From contig DASYAN010000468.1 in the NCBI GenBank assembly GCA_036501345.1, positions 1-10,926 on the forward strand: DNA of 10,926 nt, written 5' to 3'. The DNA is from DASYAN01 sp036501345. GTDB lineage: Bacteria; Chloroflexota; Ktedonobacteria; Ktedonobacterales; Ktedonobacteraceae. The notes beneath the pieces were generated by a model. It made no database searches. It was given only the letters and a program-made list of their open reading frames with translations, and was not told where the DNA came from. Positions 1-8,400 of the stretch are shown here, piece after piece. The position numbers and the translations under genes are program-made. Within the stretch, counting starts at the first letter, position 1, and each line of letters begins with the position of its first letter.

Positions 1-3000
1 TCGTCAAGCTCCTGGGCGAGGGCGGCTTCGCTAGCGTGTATCTAGGACAACACGTGCAGATTGTTGCTCAACAAGTGGCCATCAAAGTCCTGCATCTCAC
101 GCAAGTTAACACACAACAGTTTCGGCAAGAAGCTGAGACTACCGCCGCACTCAAACATCCACATATTGTGCGCCTGCTCGACTTTGCTATTGAGCAGGGC
201 ACACCCTTTCTCGTGCTCGACTATGCGTTCAATGGCTCTCTACGTACACGTCATGCTCTCGGTGAGCCATTGCCATTAGCGACTATCATAGAGTGCGTCA
301 CGCAAATTGCCGACGCCTTGCAGTATGCGCACGACAAACACCACATTATCCACCGCGACATCAAACCAGACAATGTGCTGATTGACCAGCATGGCAGCCT
401 CCTGCTCAGCGACTTCGGCATTGCGGTGATCTCCAAGACGGGACGCACAACGCGCTCAGTCGCCCATGGCATTACTGGCACACCCTACTATATGGCCCCT
501 GAGATGTTCCGAGGGAAACCGGAGAAGGCCAGCGACCAATATTCGCTGGCCGTGATGGCCTATCAGTGGCTGGGTGGCACGCTCCCATTTCGCGAGGGCA
601 ATTTTATCCAGCTCGGTTATCAGCATGGGCACGTGCCAGTGCCACCGCTGCGCGACAAGGTCCCCACTATCTCGGCAGACGTCGAAGCCGTGATCATGAG
701 AGCGCTATCCAAGGAGCCCCAGGATCGTTTTGCTAGCGTGCGTGAGTTTGCTGAGGCTCTGGAAGCGGCGAGCAAGAAGCCTGCCATTGGTCAGCAGTTG
801 GGCAACTATCGCCTCATTGAGCTGCTGGGCGAGGGTGGCTTTGCCAGTGTCTATTTGGGGCAACACGTGAATATAGCTACCCAGCAAGCTGCCATTAAGG
901 TCTTGCATCTGGCCGGGATCGATCAGCAAAAGTTTCAGCGCGAAGCCGAAACCATCGCAGCACTCAGACACCCACACATTGTGCGCCTGCTCGACTTTGC
1001 TTTCCAGTCGGGCACAGGCATACCCTTTCTCGTGCTCGATTATGCGCTTAATGGCTCACTGCGGACACGTCATGCAGATGGCGAACGACTGCCATTGGCA
1101 ACCGTCGTGCAATACGTCATGCAGATTGCTGATGCTCTGCAATACGCGCATGACAAACACCACATTATTCACTGCGACATCAAACCGGACAACGTCCTGA
1201 TTGACCAGCAAGGCGAACTCCTGCTCAGTGACTTCGGCATTGCCGTGATGTCCCAGACGGGACGGACGACCGTGCAATCCACCGCAGATCTCCTAGGCAC
1301 GCCCGCCTATATGGCCCCGGAGATGTTCACCGCCCAGCCAGTGTTTGCCAGCGATCAATATGCACTGGCGGTGATGGTCTATCAGTGGCTCAGTGGCACG
1401 CTCCCATTTGGCGAGGGCGATTTTTACCAGTTGGGGTATCAGCATACCCATGAGCCCGTGCCACTCCTGCGCGACAAAGTGCCAGCCATCTTGGTAGCCA
1501 TGGAAGCAGTGGTGCTGAAAGGACTAGCCAAGCAGCCACAGGACCGTTTCCCCAGCGTGTATGCCTTTGCCGAGGCTCTAGACTCGGCGAGCAAGAAGCC
1601 ACCAATTGGCACGAGGTTGTTGACCTATCGCGGACACAACGATGCACTAGGGGAGACATGTGCCTGGTCACCGGATGGCACGCGCCTCGCCACTGGCGGG
1701 AGCAATGGTCTCCTGAAAATCTGGGATGCGAGAACAGGTCAACTGATCCTGACCTGTGAAGATTGCTGTGTAGCCCCGATCAATGCCGTGGCGTGGTCGC
1801 CGGGTGGCCGTCGTCTGGCCTCCGCTTCTGGTGACAAGATAGCACGAGTGTGGGATGTTAGCAGTGGCCAATGTATACTCTCTTTCAACGGTCATTCCCG
1901 TGCTGTGAACGCGGTGGCGTGGTCACCAGATGGCCGTCGTCTCGCTTCCGCTTCTGAGGATCATACCGTGCAGGTCTGGGACGCTGCCAGTGGCAACCTC
2001 TTTCTCTCTTTCAACGGTCATTCTGATGCTGTGAACGCGGTGGCGTGGTCCCCAGATGGCCATCGTCTCGCCTCCGCTTCCGGTAGTAGTATTAGCTGGA
2101 ATAGCATGGGTAAGAGTGTGCAAGTCTGGGACGCTGCCAGTGGCAAGACCTTACTCTCTTTCAACGGTCATCCCCGTGCTGTGAACGCGGTGGCGTGGTC
2201 CCCAGATGGCCATCGTCTCGCCTCTACTTCCAATTATCATACCGTGCAGGTCTGGGACGCTGCCAGTGGCAAGGCCTTACTCTCTTTCAACGGTCATTCT
2301 GATGATGTGAACGCGGTGGCGTGGTCCCCAGATGGCCGTTGTCTCGCCTCCGCTTCCGGTAGTAGTGGCTGGAATAGCATGGATAAGAGTGTGCAAGTCT
2401 GGGACGCCGCCAGTGGCAAGGCCTTACTCTCTTTCAACGGTCATTCCCGTGCTGTGAACGCGGTGGCGTGGTCCCCAGATGGCCATCGTCTCGCCTCTAC
2501 TTCCGATGATGATACCGTGCAGGTCTGGGATGCCGCCAGTGGCAAGGCCTTACTCTCTTTCAACGGTCATTCCAATCCCGTGCAGGCCGTAGTGTGGTCA
2601 CCAGATGGCCGTCGTCTCGCTTCCGCTTCCGCTTCTGGTAGCTGGGGGGAAAGCGATGATCATACCGTGCAGGTCTGGGACGCCGCCAGTGGCAAGACCT
2701 TACTCTCTTTCAACGGTCATTCCCGTACTGTGAACGCGGTGGCGTGGTCCCCAGATGGCTATCGTCTGGCCACCGCTTCCGATGATCATACCGTGCAGGT
2801 CTGGGATGCCGTCAGTGGCAAAGCCTTACTCTCTTTCAACTTTTTCAACGATTTTTCTGACACAATGCAGGTTATCATGGTATGGTCCCCAGATGGCCGT
2901 CGTCTGGCCTTCACTTATGATTTTTACTGCGAGGACGAATGTTATCACACCGTGCAGGTCTGCGACGCCACCAATGGCAAGACCTTATTCTCTTACGAGG

Positions 3001-3350
3001 ACCATTCTACTGTGCAGGCCGTGGCGTGGTCGCCGGATGGCCGTCGTCTGGCCACCGCTTCCGACGATCATATGGTGCAGGTCTGCGACGCCACCAATGG
3101 CGAGGACTTACTCTCTTTCAACGGTCATTCCCGTGCTGTGAACGCGGTGGCGTGGTCGCCGGATGGCCGTCGTCTGGCCACCGCTTCCGACGATCATACC
3201 GTGCAGGTCTGGGATACTGCCAGTGGTACTTTACTGCACACCTACGACGATCATGGTTATTATGTAAATAGAGTGGCGTGGTCGCCGGATGGCACGTGCA
3301 TTGCATCGGGGGCTCACAATGGGGTGGTGGTTGTGTGGCAGGCGGTGTGA
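1..3350 (+). CDS. Tandem Ser/Thr protein kinase – WD40 repeat fusion (5' end missing)
   Basis: Hanks-type kinase that should phosphorylate Ser/Thr, with a propeller array for substrate or partner binding. The frame is open from base 3, where the kinase 1 glycine loop (GEGGFASVYLG) is already under way, so the true start lies left of the window; the GTG at 36 is inside the loop and is not the start. Counting from base 3 there are 1115 residues. Kinase 1: VAIK Lys28, HRDIKPDN Asp119, DFG Asp137, GTPYYMAPE. Kinase 2: GEGGFASVYLG about 275–286, AAIK Lys299, HCDIKPDN Asp392, DFG Asp410, GTPAYMAPE. From about residue 543, thirteen WD40 repeats run to the stop at 3348–3350. I see no transmembrane segment between kinase and propeller, unlike PknB-type receptors, so the protein is probably cytoplasmic. 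Kinase 2 lacks the HRD Arg (Cys391) but keeps Lys, catalytic Asp and DFG. The kinase and WD40 calls are secure; substrate and signal are unknown. Confidence 0.95.
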   Translation, partial: VKLLGEGGFASVYLGQHVQIVAQQVAIKVLHLTQVNTQQFRQEAETTAALKHPHIVRLLDFAIEQGTPFLVLDYAFNGSLRTRHALGEPLPLATIIECVTQIADALQYAHDKHHIIHRDIKPDNVLIDQHGSLLLSDFGIAVISKTGRTTRSVAHGITGTPYYMAPEMFRGKPEKASDQYSLAVMAYQWLGGTLPFREGNFIQLGYQHGHVPVPPLRDKVPTISADVEAVIMRALSKEPQDRFASVREFAEALEAASKKPAIGQQLGNYRLIELLGEGGFASVYLGQHVNIATQQAAIKVLHLAGIDQQKFQREAETIAALRHPHIVRLLDFAFQSGTGIPFLVLDYALNGSLRTRHADGERLPLATVVQYVMQIADALQYAHDKHHIIHCDIKPDNVLIDQQGELLLSDFGIAVMSQTGRTTVQSTADLLGTPAYMAPEMFTAQPVFASDQYALAVMVYQWLSGTLPFGEGDFYQLGYQHTHEPVPLLRDKVPAILVAMEAVVLKGLAKQPQDRFPSVYAFAEALDSASKKPPIGTRLLTYRGHNDALGETCAWSPDGTRLATGGSNGLLKIWDARTGQLILTCEDCCVAPINAVAWSPGGRRLASASGDKIARVWDVSSGQCILSFNGHSRAVNAVAWSPDGRRLASASEDHTVQVWDAASGNLFLSFNGHSDAVNAVAWSPDGHRLASASGSSISWNSMGKSVQVWDAASGKTLLSFNGHPRAVNAVAWSPDGHRLASTSNYHTVQVWDAASGKALLSFNGHSDDVNAVAWSPDGRCLASASGSSGWNSMDKSVQVWDAASGKALLSFNGHSRAVNAVAWSPDGHRLASTSDDDTVQVWDAASGKALLSFNGHSNPVQAVVWSPDGRRLASASASGSWGESDDHTVQVWDAASGKTLLSFNGHSRTVNAVAWSPDGYRLATASDDHTVQVWDAVSGKALLSFNFFNDFSDTMQVIMVWSPDGRRLAFTYDFYCEDECYHTVQVCDATNGKTLFSYEDHSTVQAVAWSPDGRRLATASDDHMVQVCDATNGEDLLSFNGHSRAVNAVAWSPDGRRLATASDDHTVQVWDTASGTLLHTYDDHGYYVNRVAWSPDGTCIASGAHNGVVVVWQAV
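15..1601 (+). repeat. Tandem duplication of a whole kinase module
   Basis: Two copies of one kinase unit lie head to tail inside the gene. The glycine-loop codons at 15 recur at 828, and the linker codons for SKKP at 771 recur at 1590, giving a period of 813–819 bp. The 6-bp difference is two extra residues in copy 2 (QSGTGIPF versus EQGTPF). Long stretches match at DNA level, for example around 161–196 and 971–1006. The short linker (SKKPxIG) ends both copies, so the duplicated unit is kinase plus linker. Confidence 0.9.
1629..3347 (+). repeat. Array of 13 WD40 repeats
   Basis: Thirteen units of the pattern NAVAWSPDG-RLASAS-HTVQVWDAASGK-LLSFNGH run to the C-terminus. Most are about 42 residues; three (units 4, 6 and 8) carry 7–9 extra residues in one loop and unit 10 has a longer, irregular loop. 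Several neighbours are almost identical at DNA level, so the array has expanded or been homogenised recently. Thirteen repeats exceed one seven-bladed propeller, so two propellers (such as 7+6) are likely; that split is inferred. Units 10 and 11 read VQVCD where the others read VQVWD. Confidence 0.9.
2034..2582 (+). repeat. Duplicated two-blade unit within the WD40 array
   Basis: Blades 4–5 (2034–2309, 276 bp) and blades 6–7 (2310–2582, 273 bp) are copies of one two-blade unit. Blades 4 and 6 share a loop insertion (GSSISWNSMGK and GSSGWNSMDK), while blades 5 and 7 lack it and share the less common HRLASTS. The one-codon length difference falls in the loop insertion. Confidence 0.8.
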
Positions 3351-3597
3351 GAGAGCGACTGGGCACGAGCCATGGTGTCATATGGTGGTAATACGTTGCA
3401 AAGCGTGTGTAATGTCAATGGACACGATAAATGACGCCAATGGGGAATTTTATGCTGTGCAATAGTTGGAGCACTGATGGGTCAACCAGCTTGGCGACTT
3501 TGACCAGTCTTCGTCGCAATGACGAGCACATGCATTGGTTGCACCACCGGGACATTCCCTTCACCTTTCCTGGGCACAGGCAGGTCAAACCTGCTGC
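3351..3597. other. Gene-poor junction between the kinase–WD40 gene and the helical gene
   Basis: No convincing gene, no clear intrinsic terminator for the upstream gene and no good promoter are visible. A 56-codon frame at 3431–3601 has no ribosome binding site and no recognisable product. Short inverted repeats are present: GGTCAA/TTGACC at 3480–3485 and 3500–3505, TCGTC/GACGA at 3511–3525, and a tight perfect hairpin GCAGGT-CAA-ACCTGC at 3580–3594 just before the ATG at 3598. The region may be the scar where the 5' part of the next gene was lost. Confidence 0.5.
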
Positions 3598-5010
3598 ATG
3601 AAAGGAGTTCCTGGTCGGAGGGCAATTTCACAGGTGGAATTTTTTCGTCTTCTCATTGGTCGTTCCAGATACGACAATGCAGAGGACCGCTTCGATTGGA
3701 AAGCGCATGAGCAGCGACGCAAACAAAAAATCGAAGAGTATGTGGAGCGATTAGCAGATACAGCGATTACAAAGTTCATTCATGATATAACTTTCATAGC
3801 AGAGCAAGCGGATGAAGCGAAACAAAATAGTGACACCTACTGGATGGACTTCCTGCTAGAAACGTTGGGGGAACTCCATCCTGACTTTGCGGATTTATTG
3901 ATACAAAAAGCATTAACAGGTAATTCGGCCCTTAAAAAACATCTTCACTGGATATTCATTGGGCTACGCCGATGTAGGCCGGATGTGGTAGTAACCTATA
4001 CCAACTCCTGGGTTTCTAGCGATAATGAGACGCTATTACGTAGTATTGTGCTTAGTTATTCCTATGTATCATGGGGCGAACTGCAAAAACAGGAATGGGA
4101 TATACTCTCTACCCTCGTTGCCAAGGGTTCGTCGCAACTTGATTGGGATATCCTTTCGCTGCTTCCCTCATTCTCACCATATCGGCCTGAACTGGCAGTA
4201 TCCTTTCTCAAGGAAATTGCGGCTCGCGGCGACACTACAATTTTACGACGAATCGCAGATATTGTAGCTCAGCCGAACATGACAAATGATGGTTGGGATA
4301 TAACTATAACTAATAAACAAGACTACCTTGACATCTTCCAAAGTTTTGAGCAACTTCCAGAATTAGATCATGCTGCCCAGCAATGCATGAATCGTTTGGG
4401 GCAATTCGGGCCAATGCTCGTAATAGATTTTCTCGAACAGCGTATAGCTCATGCGGCCAAACATCAGCTTAAAGACAAACGCTATCGTGCTATTCCTTTC
4501 CAATTTACCCTGCCATTGGAAAGCATACATACTAGTGACACTTACCGAGACGTACTACAACGCATTTGCGATTGGATGCTCCGCAACGAGGCGGAATTTT
4601 TTTGGGAGGTACCGCAGGTCTTAAAAGTGATTGCCCATACCTTAGATGAGGTGTTGTGCAGTGTACTGATGGAAAGGGTCACATCTGGTGATACAAAAAA
4701 ACAAGAAGCTGCTGCACGTCTCTTGCGTTGGTTTAATGACGGTCAAGTTTTCTATGATTTGAGCCGAGAACTCATCATACGCACTGATAATAAAATTGTC
4801 TTAGACGCTATTGGTGCCGCTATTGTAAGTACGCCGCTTTCAAACCTTGGAATGTTTGCTCCATCCTATTTTCATACTAAGCGTATAGAAGAGCTTTCCC
4901 TATGGCTTCAGGATAACAATTTCCGCGTGCGGCATTTTGCACAGAGACAGATCCAACATTTTCAGAAGATGCTTGAATTCGATGAAGGCTTAGATAGGCA
5001 TAGATATTGA
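3598..5010 (+). CDS. All-helical orphan protein, possibly the C-terminal solenoid of a truncated STAND/NACHT-type protein
   Basis: I do not recognise a named family. The product is 470 residues from the ATG at 3598 and is rich in amphipathic helices throughout, HEAT-like in character, with no signal peptide, membrane segment, Walker motif or visible catalytic motif. The end (LWLQDNNFRVRHFAQRQIQ, then a short charged tail) resembles the C-terminus of large bacterial NACHT/STAND ATPases, including Avs-like defence proteins; this is recall of a pattern, not an alignment. Such proteins usually exceed 1000 residues with an upstream effector and NTPase, both absent here. The start is uncertain: TTG 3535 and ATG 3598 have poor ribosome binding sites, whereas GTG 3634 has GGAGG at 3617–3621, 12 nt upstream, and begins at the plausible VEFFRLLIG. 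The gene is visibly A/T-richer than both neighbours, with runs of A and T, suggesting separate origin. It may be a functional stand-alone adaptor or a remnant. Confidence 0.65.
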   Translation: MKGVPGRRAISQVEFFRLLIGRSRYDNAEDRFDWKAHEQRRKQKIEEYVERLADTAITKFIHDITFIAEQADEAKQNSDTYWMDFLLETLGELHPDFADLLIQKALTGNSALKKHLHWIFIGLRRCRPDVVVTYTNSWVSSDNETLLRSIVLSYSYVSWGELQKQEWDILSTLVAKGSSQLDWDILSLLPSFSPYRPELAVSFLKEIAARGDTTILRRIADIVAQPNMTNDGWDITITNKQDYLDIFQSFEQLPELDHAAQQCMNRLGQFGPMLVIDFLEQRIAHAAKHQLKDKRYRAIPFQFTLPLESIHTSDTYRDVLQRICDWMLRNEAEFFWEVPQVLKVIAHTLDEVLCSVLMERVTSGDTKKQEAAARLLRWFNDGQVFYDLSRELIIRTDNKIVLDAIGAAIVSTPLSNLGMFAPSYFHTKRIEELSLWLQDNNFRVRHFAQRQIQHFQKMLEFDEGLDRHRY

Positions 5011-5037
5011 TCTTTTTTTATTGGCTTTGATAGTCAT

Positions 5038-5078
5038 AAGGGCTTCAGAAATCTCTGATGAGCTTTCTGAAGCCTTTT
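5038..5078 (+). terminator. Probable intrinsic terminator of the helical gene
   Basis: GGCTTCAGAA (5041–5050) and TTCTGAAGCC (5065–5074) form a perfect 10-bp stem with a 14-nt loop, extendable by three A-U/G-U pairs into the following TTTT (5075–5078). It starts 27 nt after the stop codon at 5008–5010. The U-tract is short, and the minus-strand side lacks one, so it should act on rightward transcripts only. Confidence 0.65.
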
Positions 5079-5419
5079 CAGCCAATTTTCCTTACTCTTT
5101 TTTTTCTCTTGCTTGACATCAACGAGGACAGCAAGGGAAGATTCTGCTTTCGTGGAGTGTACGAGATTTCCTTTCTCCGACTCTCCCAAACTGGGGGAGG
5201 ATCAAGTTGGAAAAGGGCTGAGAAATCAGTACCTCGCTGGCTGCCTACTTCACATTGATACAATGACGCGTCTGAGAAAAGATGCCGGCAATTGAGTGTG
5301 TGGTGAGCAAGTGCGTTATTAAAGAGAGGAAATTTATTACAGACATGATAGTTAATCTATCATACTCAAAGTGCGAAAGATGCGGATAATCCGTAAAAAT
5401 CGAGTCAACATCAACATCC
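5079..5419. other. Intergenic region between two convergent genes; no gene seen
   Basis: Short open frames here have no ribosome binding site or recognisable product. Structures seen: a hairpin CTCTCCC-AAACT-GGGGGAG at 5181–5199 (one G-T pair) with no U-tract on either side, and a perfect AT-rich inverted repeat ATGATAG-TTAAT-CTATCAT at 5345–5363. The latter lies 57 nt past the stop of the leftward gene and could weakly end its transcript, though what follows on that strand is only mildly T-rich. A consensus TTGACA at 5113–5118 has no good -10 partner. Confidence 0.45.
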
Positions 5420-8400
5420 TCATTCACCCTCTCTTTCTTCTCTGCTATAACGGGCTTGTGCTGCCAACGCAATTCCTAGATAAATGCGCCTACATTCTGG
5501 ATTGTCTGGCTCTTTCATTTCTGTATTCTCCGTAAAAAATCTCTGGTGGGTCACATCGAACGCTTGTCGGAGTGCCATATTTAGAGGAAGCGGTGTTGCA
5601 TAGAAATCATCGTCCATAGCAACCTCAAATGGGTTCTGGTCAACTTCGATGACATACAAGTTCCCCGCTCCCTGCTCACTTCCCTCACCAGTCCAATGCC
5701 GAGGATTGCGCCCTTCAGAGATACGGCTTTCTGGTACCAGTTGAAATACTGTTGTTTTTGGAGGAAGCCCATAGAGGGCAAACGCCTCACCAGATTTGGA
5801 CTCCTCCAAAACTGCTTCTTTCCAGGCATGTAATATGGAAGAACACATGTGCTTTATGATCTCCTGAGGGGCCCGCTCAATAAGTTTGCTCAAACGTTTC
5901 TGCACCTGATTGTACTGGATATCATGTTCCTGCTGAAGAGACCGTAGCTTGTCTGCTTTCCATGCTTGCGAACGCGCCGTCTCGTTTCTTTGCTTCCTGC
6001 GTTTCTTCGATTGACCTAGCCCCTCATCTATTCTCTGCTGGATCTTGTCATAGAGCTGCTGGAAAGCGATTGTGTGAGTATGATGAGGTCCACTTTGCTG
6101 CTCAACGATCAGCAAGGCCTGTATTACCATGCGCTTTGCCATATGGTATTTGTCATAGGCATAATAGAGAGTTGCGAGATTCGCAAGGGATGCCGCCACC
6201 TCTGGATGCGTCTGCCCAAATGACTGCTCACGAATGTGTAAAGCACGCAGATACAACAGTTCTGCCTCTCCATATCTGCCTTGGATACTCAAGATGATTG
6301 CCAAATTCGTGAGCATCTGAGCCATGTGGAGAAGGTCTGCTTCTACTGTCTGCTCCAGAAGAGAGATAGCTCGCTTATAGAGTGACTCAGCCTCCTCATA
6401 TTTCTCTTGTTGGCGGTACAGTTCTGCGAGGTTGTTGAGCGATGCTGCTCTGTCGAGATGTGCCTCGCCCTCTGCCTGCTCCCAGATAGAGATAGCTCGC
6501 TTGTAGAGCGGTTCTGCCTTCTCGTACTTTTCTTGCTCAGCATACAGGTTTGCGAGACCGTCGAGTTGGATAGCCACGTCAGGATGTGCCTTGCCCAAGG
6601 TCTGTTCCTGGATATGCAACGTTCGTCGAAAGAGTGATTCCGCCTCGGCGTATTTGCCTTGTTCACGGTGGATCATTGCCAGATGATTGAGGAGAGAAAC
6701 GAGATCAGAATGGTCCGTTCCGAGCCGTTGTTCTTGCACGCGCAAAGCCCGTTGGTAGAGCGGCTCTGCCTCCCTATACTTGCCCTGTTCGCGGTAACAT
6801 CTTGCCATACTCTGTAACAGAGTGGCTAGGTGGGACTGTGACACGTCTTGTCTCTGTCCCCAGAGAGACAACGCGCGCTGATAGAATGGCTCTGCCTCAT
6901 CATACTTGCCTTGTTCAGAGTAGATGTTACCGAGCCCATTCAGAGGAAAAGCGAGGAGAGGATGACTGGGTCCCAAGACCTGTTCTCGGATGCACAGTGA
7001 CCGTTGGTAGAGCACCTCCGCCTCGTCATACTTGTCCTGTTCGCAGTAGAGCATTGCTATGTAGTCTAGTGAAGTGGCTACATCGCTATGCTCCGGTCCC
7101 AGGGCCTGTTCTCGAATGTGCAAGGCACGCAAGCAGTGAGCCTCCGCCAGCCTATACTTGCCCTGTTCCTGGTAGATTTTCCCCAGATTGTTGAGCGCAG
7201 CGGCTAGCTGAACGTTTGTCGGACCCACTGTTTGCTCATAGATACGCAAGGCCTGCTGGTACAAGGCTTCCGCTTCTCGATGGTTATCCTTAATCTGGTA
7301 GATGTTCGCCAGACTGTTCAGCGTATGTGCAAGCTGGTGATGATCTGGCCCAAAGGCCTGTTCAAGAATGTGTAAGGCCCTCTGATAGAGCAGCTCTGCC
7401 TCATCATATTTGCCCTCATCTACGTAGAGATTAGCTAGGTTGTGCAACAAAGGAGCGATCCGAGGATGGTCCGGGTCCAGCACTTGCTCATAGATATATA
7501 AAGCCTGTTGGAAAAACCCTTCTGCTTCCCCATATCTGCCCTGCTCAGTATAGAGTTCTGCCAGACCGTGGAACACATCGACCCAAGCAGGTTGCTCCTT
7601 GCTTAATGTCTGCTCATAGAGACGCAAGTTTCGTTGATAGAGTGACTCCGCTTGCGCATATTTGCCCTGCTCTCGATAGAGATTGGCCAAGCAATTCAGC
7701 AGAGTGGTCATTTGAGACTGATCGAGCCTTTGCGTTTGCTCAAGAATAGTAATCGCTTCTTGGTAGAGTGGCTCTGCCTCGTGATAGTTCGCCTGCATGT
7801 GGTGCAGTTCTGCCAGACCTCTCAACGGATGGACTAACTCGGGGTAATAAGAACCCGATACCTGCCTCCAGATACGTAAGGTCTGTTGATACAAGGGAAT
7901 TGCTTCTCTATATTTGCCCTGCTCCCGATAGAGTTCTGCCAGGACATACAATGGATAGCCTACCTCCGGGTGCTCGGGTCCCTGTGCCCGCTCTCGAATA
8001 TTCAAGCATTGGATATAGAGGGCCTCAGCTTCTCCATAGCGGACATGTTCTGCAAGATACACTCCCGTTCGGTAGAGGAGTTGCGTGGCAGAACGTTCAG
8101 TCAGGTGATATTGTTCAATGAGTCTGGCACAGTTCTGAGCATGAGGAAGGAGTCGTTCAAATGCTCCCGTGGCACGATCATCTCCAACAGGTAAGATGCT
8201 CTCCATCGCTTGCACCACGCGGTCCGCCCATTGGTGGGCGGTTGACGCATCCATCTCATCTATGAGCACCGCTTGCACAAGCCGATGAATGGAGAGCGTC
8301 TCTGTCTCGGCACTGCGGTGGACTAATGAATAGTCTTGAAGTACGCTTATCGCTTGGTCTATATACTCTTCACCGGAGGAGAGACGCGGGCTAAGATGCC

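Noticed and set aside
1390..2123. Minus-strand open frames across the kinase 2 end and early WD40 blades
   Set aside because: They mirror the strong plus-strand coding sequence, have low-complexity products and no ribosome binding site.
1860..3235. Regular near-identical DNA repeats that might suggest a CRISPR or satellite array
   Set aside because: The units are in-frame codons of WD40 blades with variation at loop codons; there are no spacer-repeat boundaries.
2755..3271. Plus-strand frames in the late WD40 blades, with repeated MAIVWPPLPMI/GHRFRRSYGAG-type products
   Set aside because: They are alternative-frame readings of the DNA-level repeats; the repetition comes from the WD40 array.
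3431..3601. 56-codon frame before the helical gene (MTPMGNFMLCNSW...)
   Set aside because: No ribosome binding site, no recognisable motif, and it overlaps the start of the next gene out of frame.
5113..5142. Consensus -35 TTGACA as a promoter
   Set aside because: The best -10 at a suitable distance is GAAGAT, which matches poorly, and no gene lies downstream on that strand.
5181..5199. G-rich hairpin as an intrinsic terminator
   Set aside because: Neither side is followed by a run of T on the relevant strand.
6802..7194. 130-residue plus-strand frame and similar ones across the TPR region
   Set aside because: Antisense to the periodic TPR codons; the products repeat with the 126-bp TPR period, as expected for a shadow.
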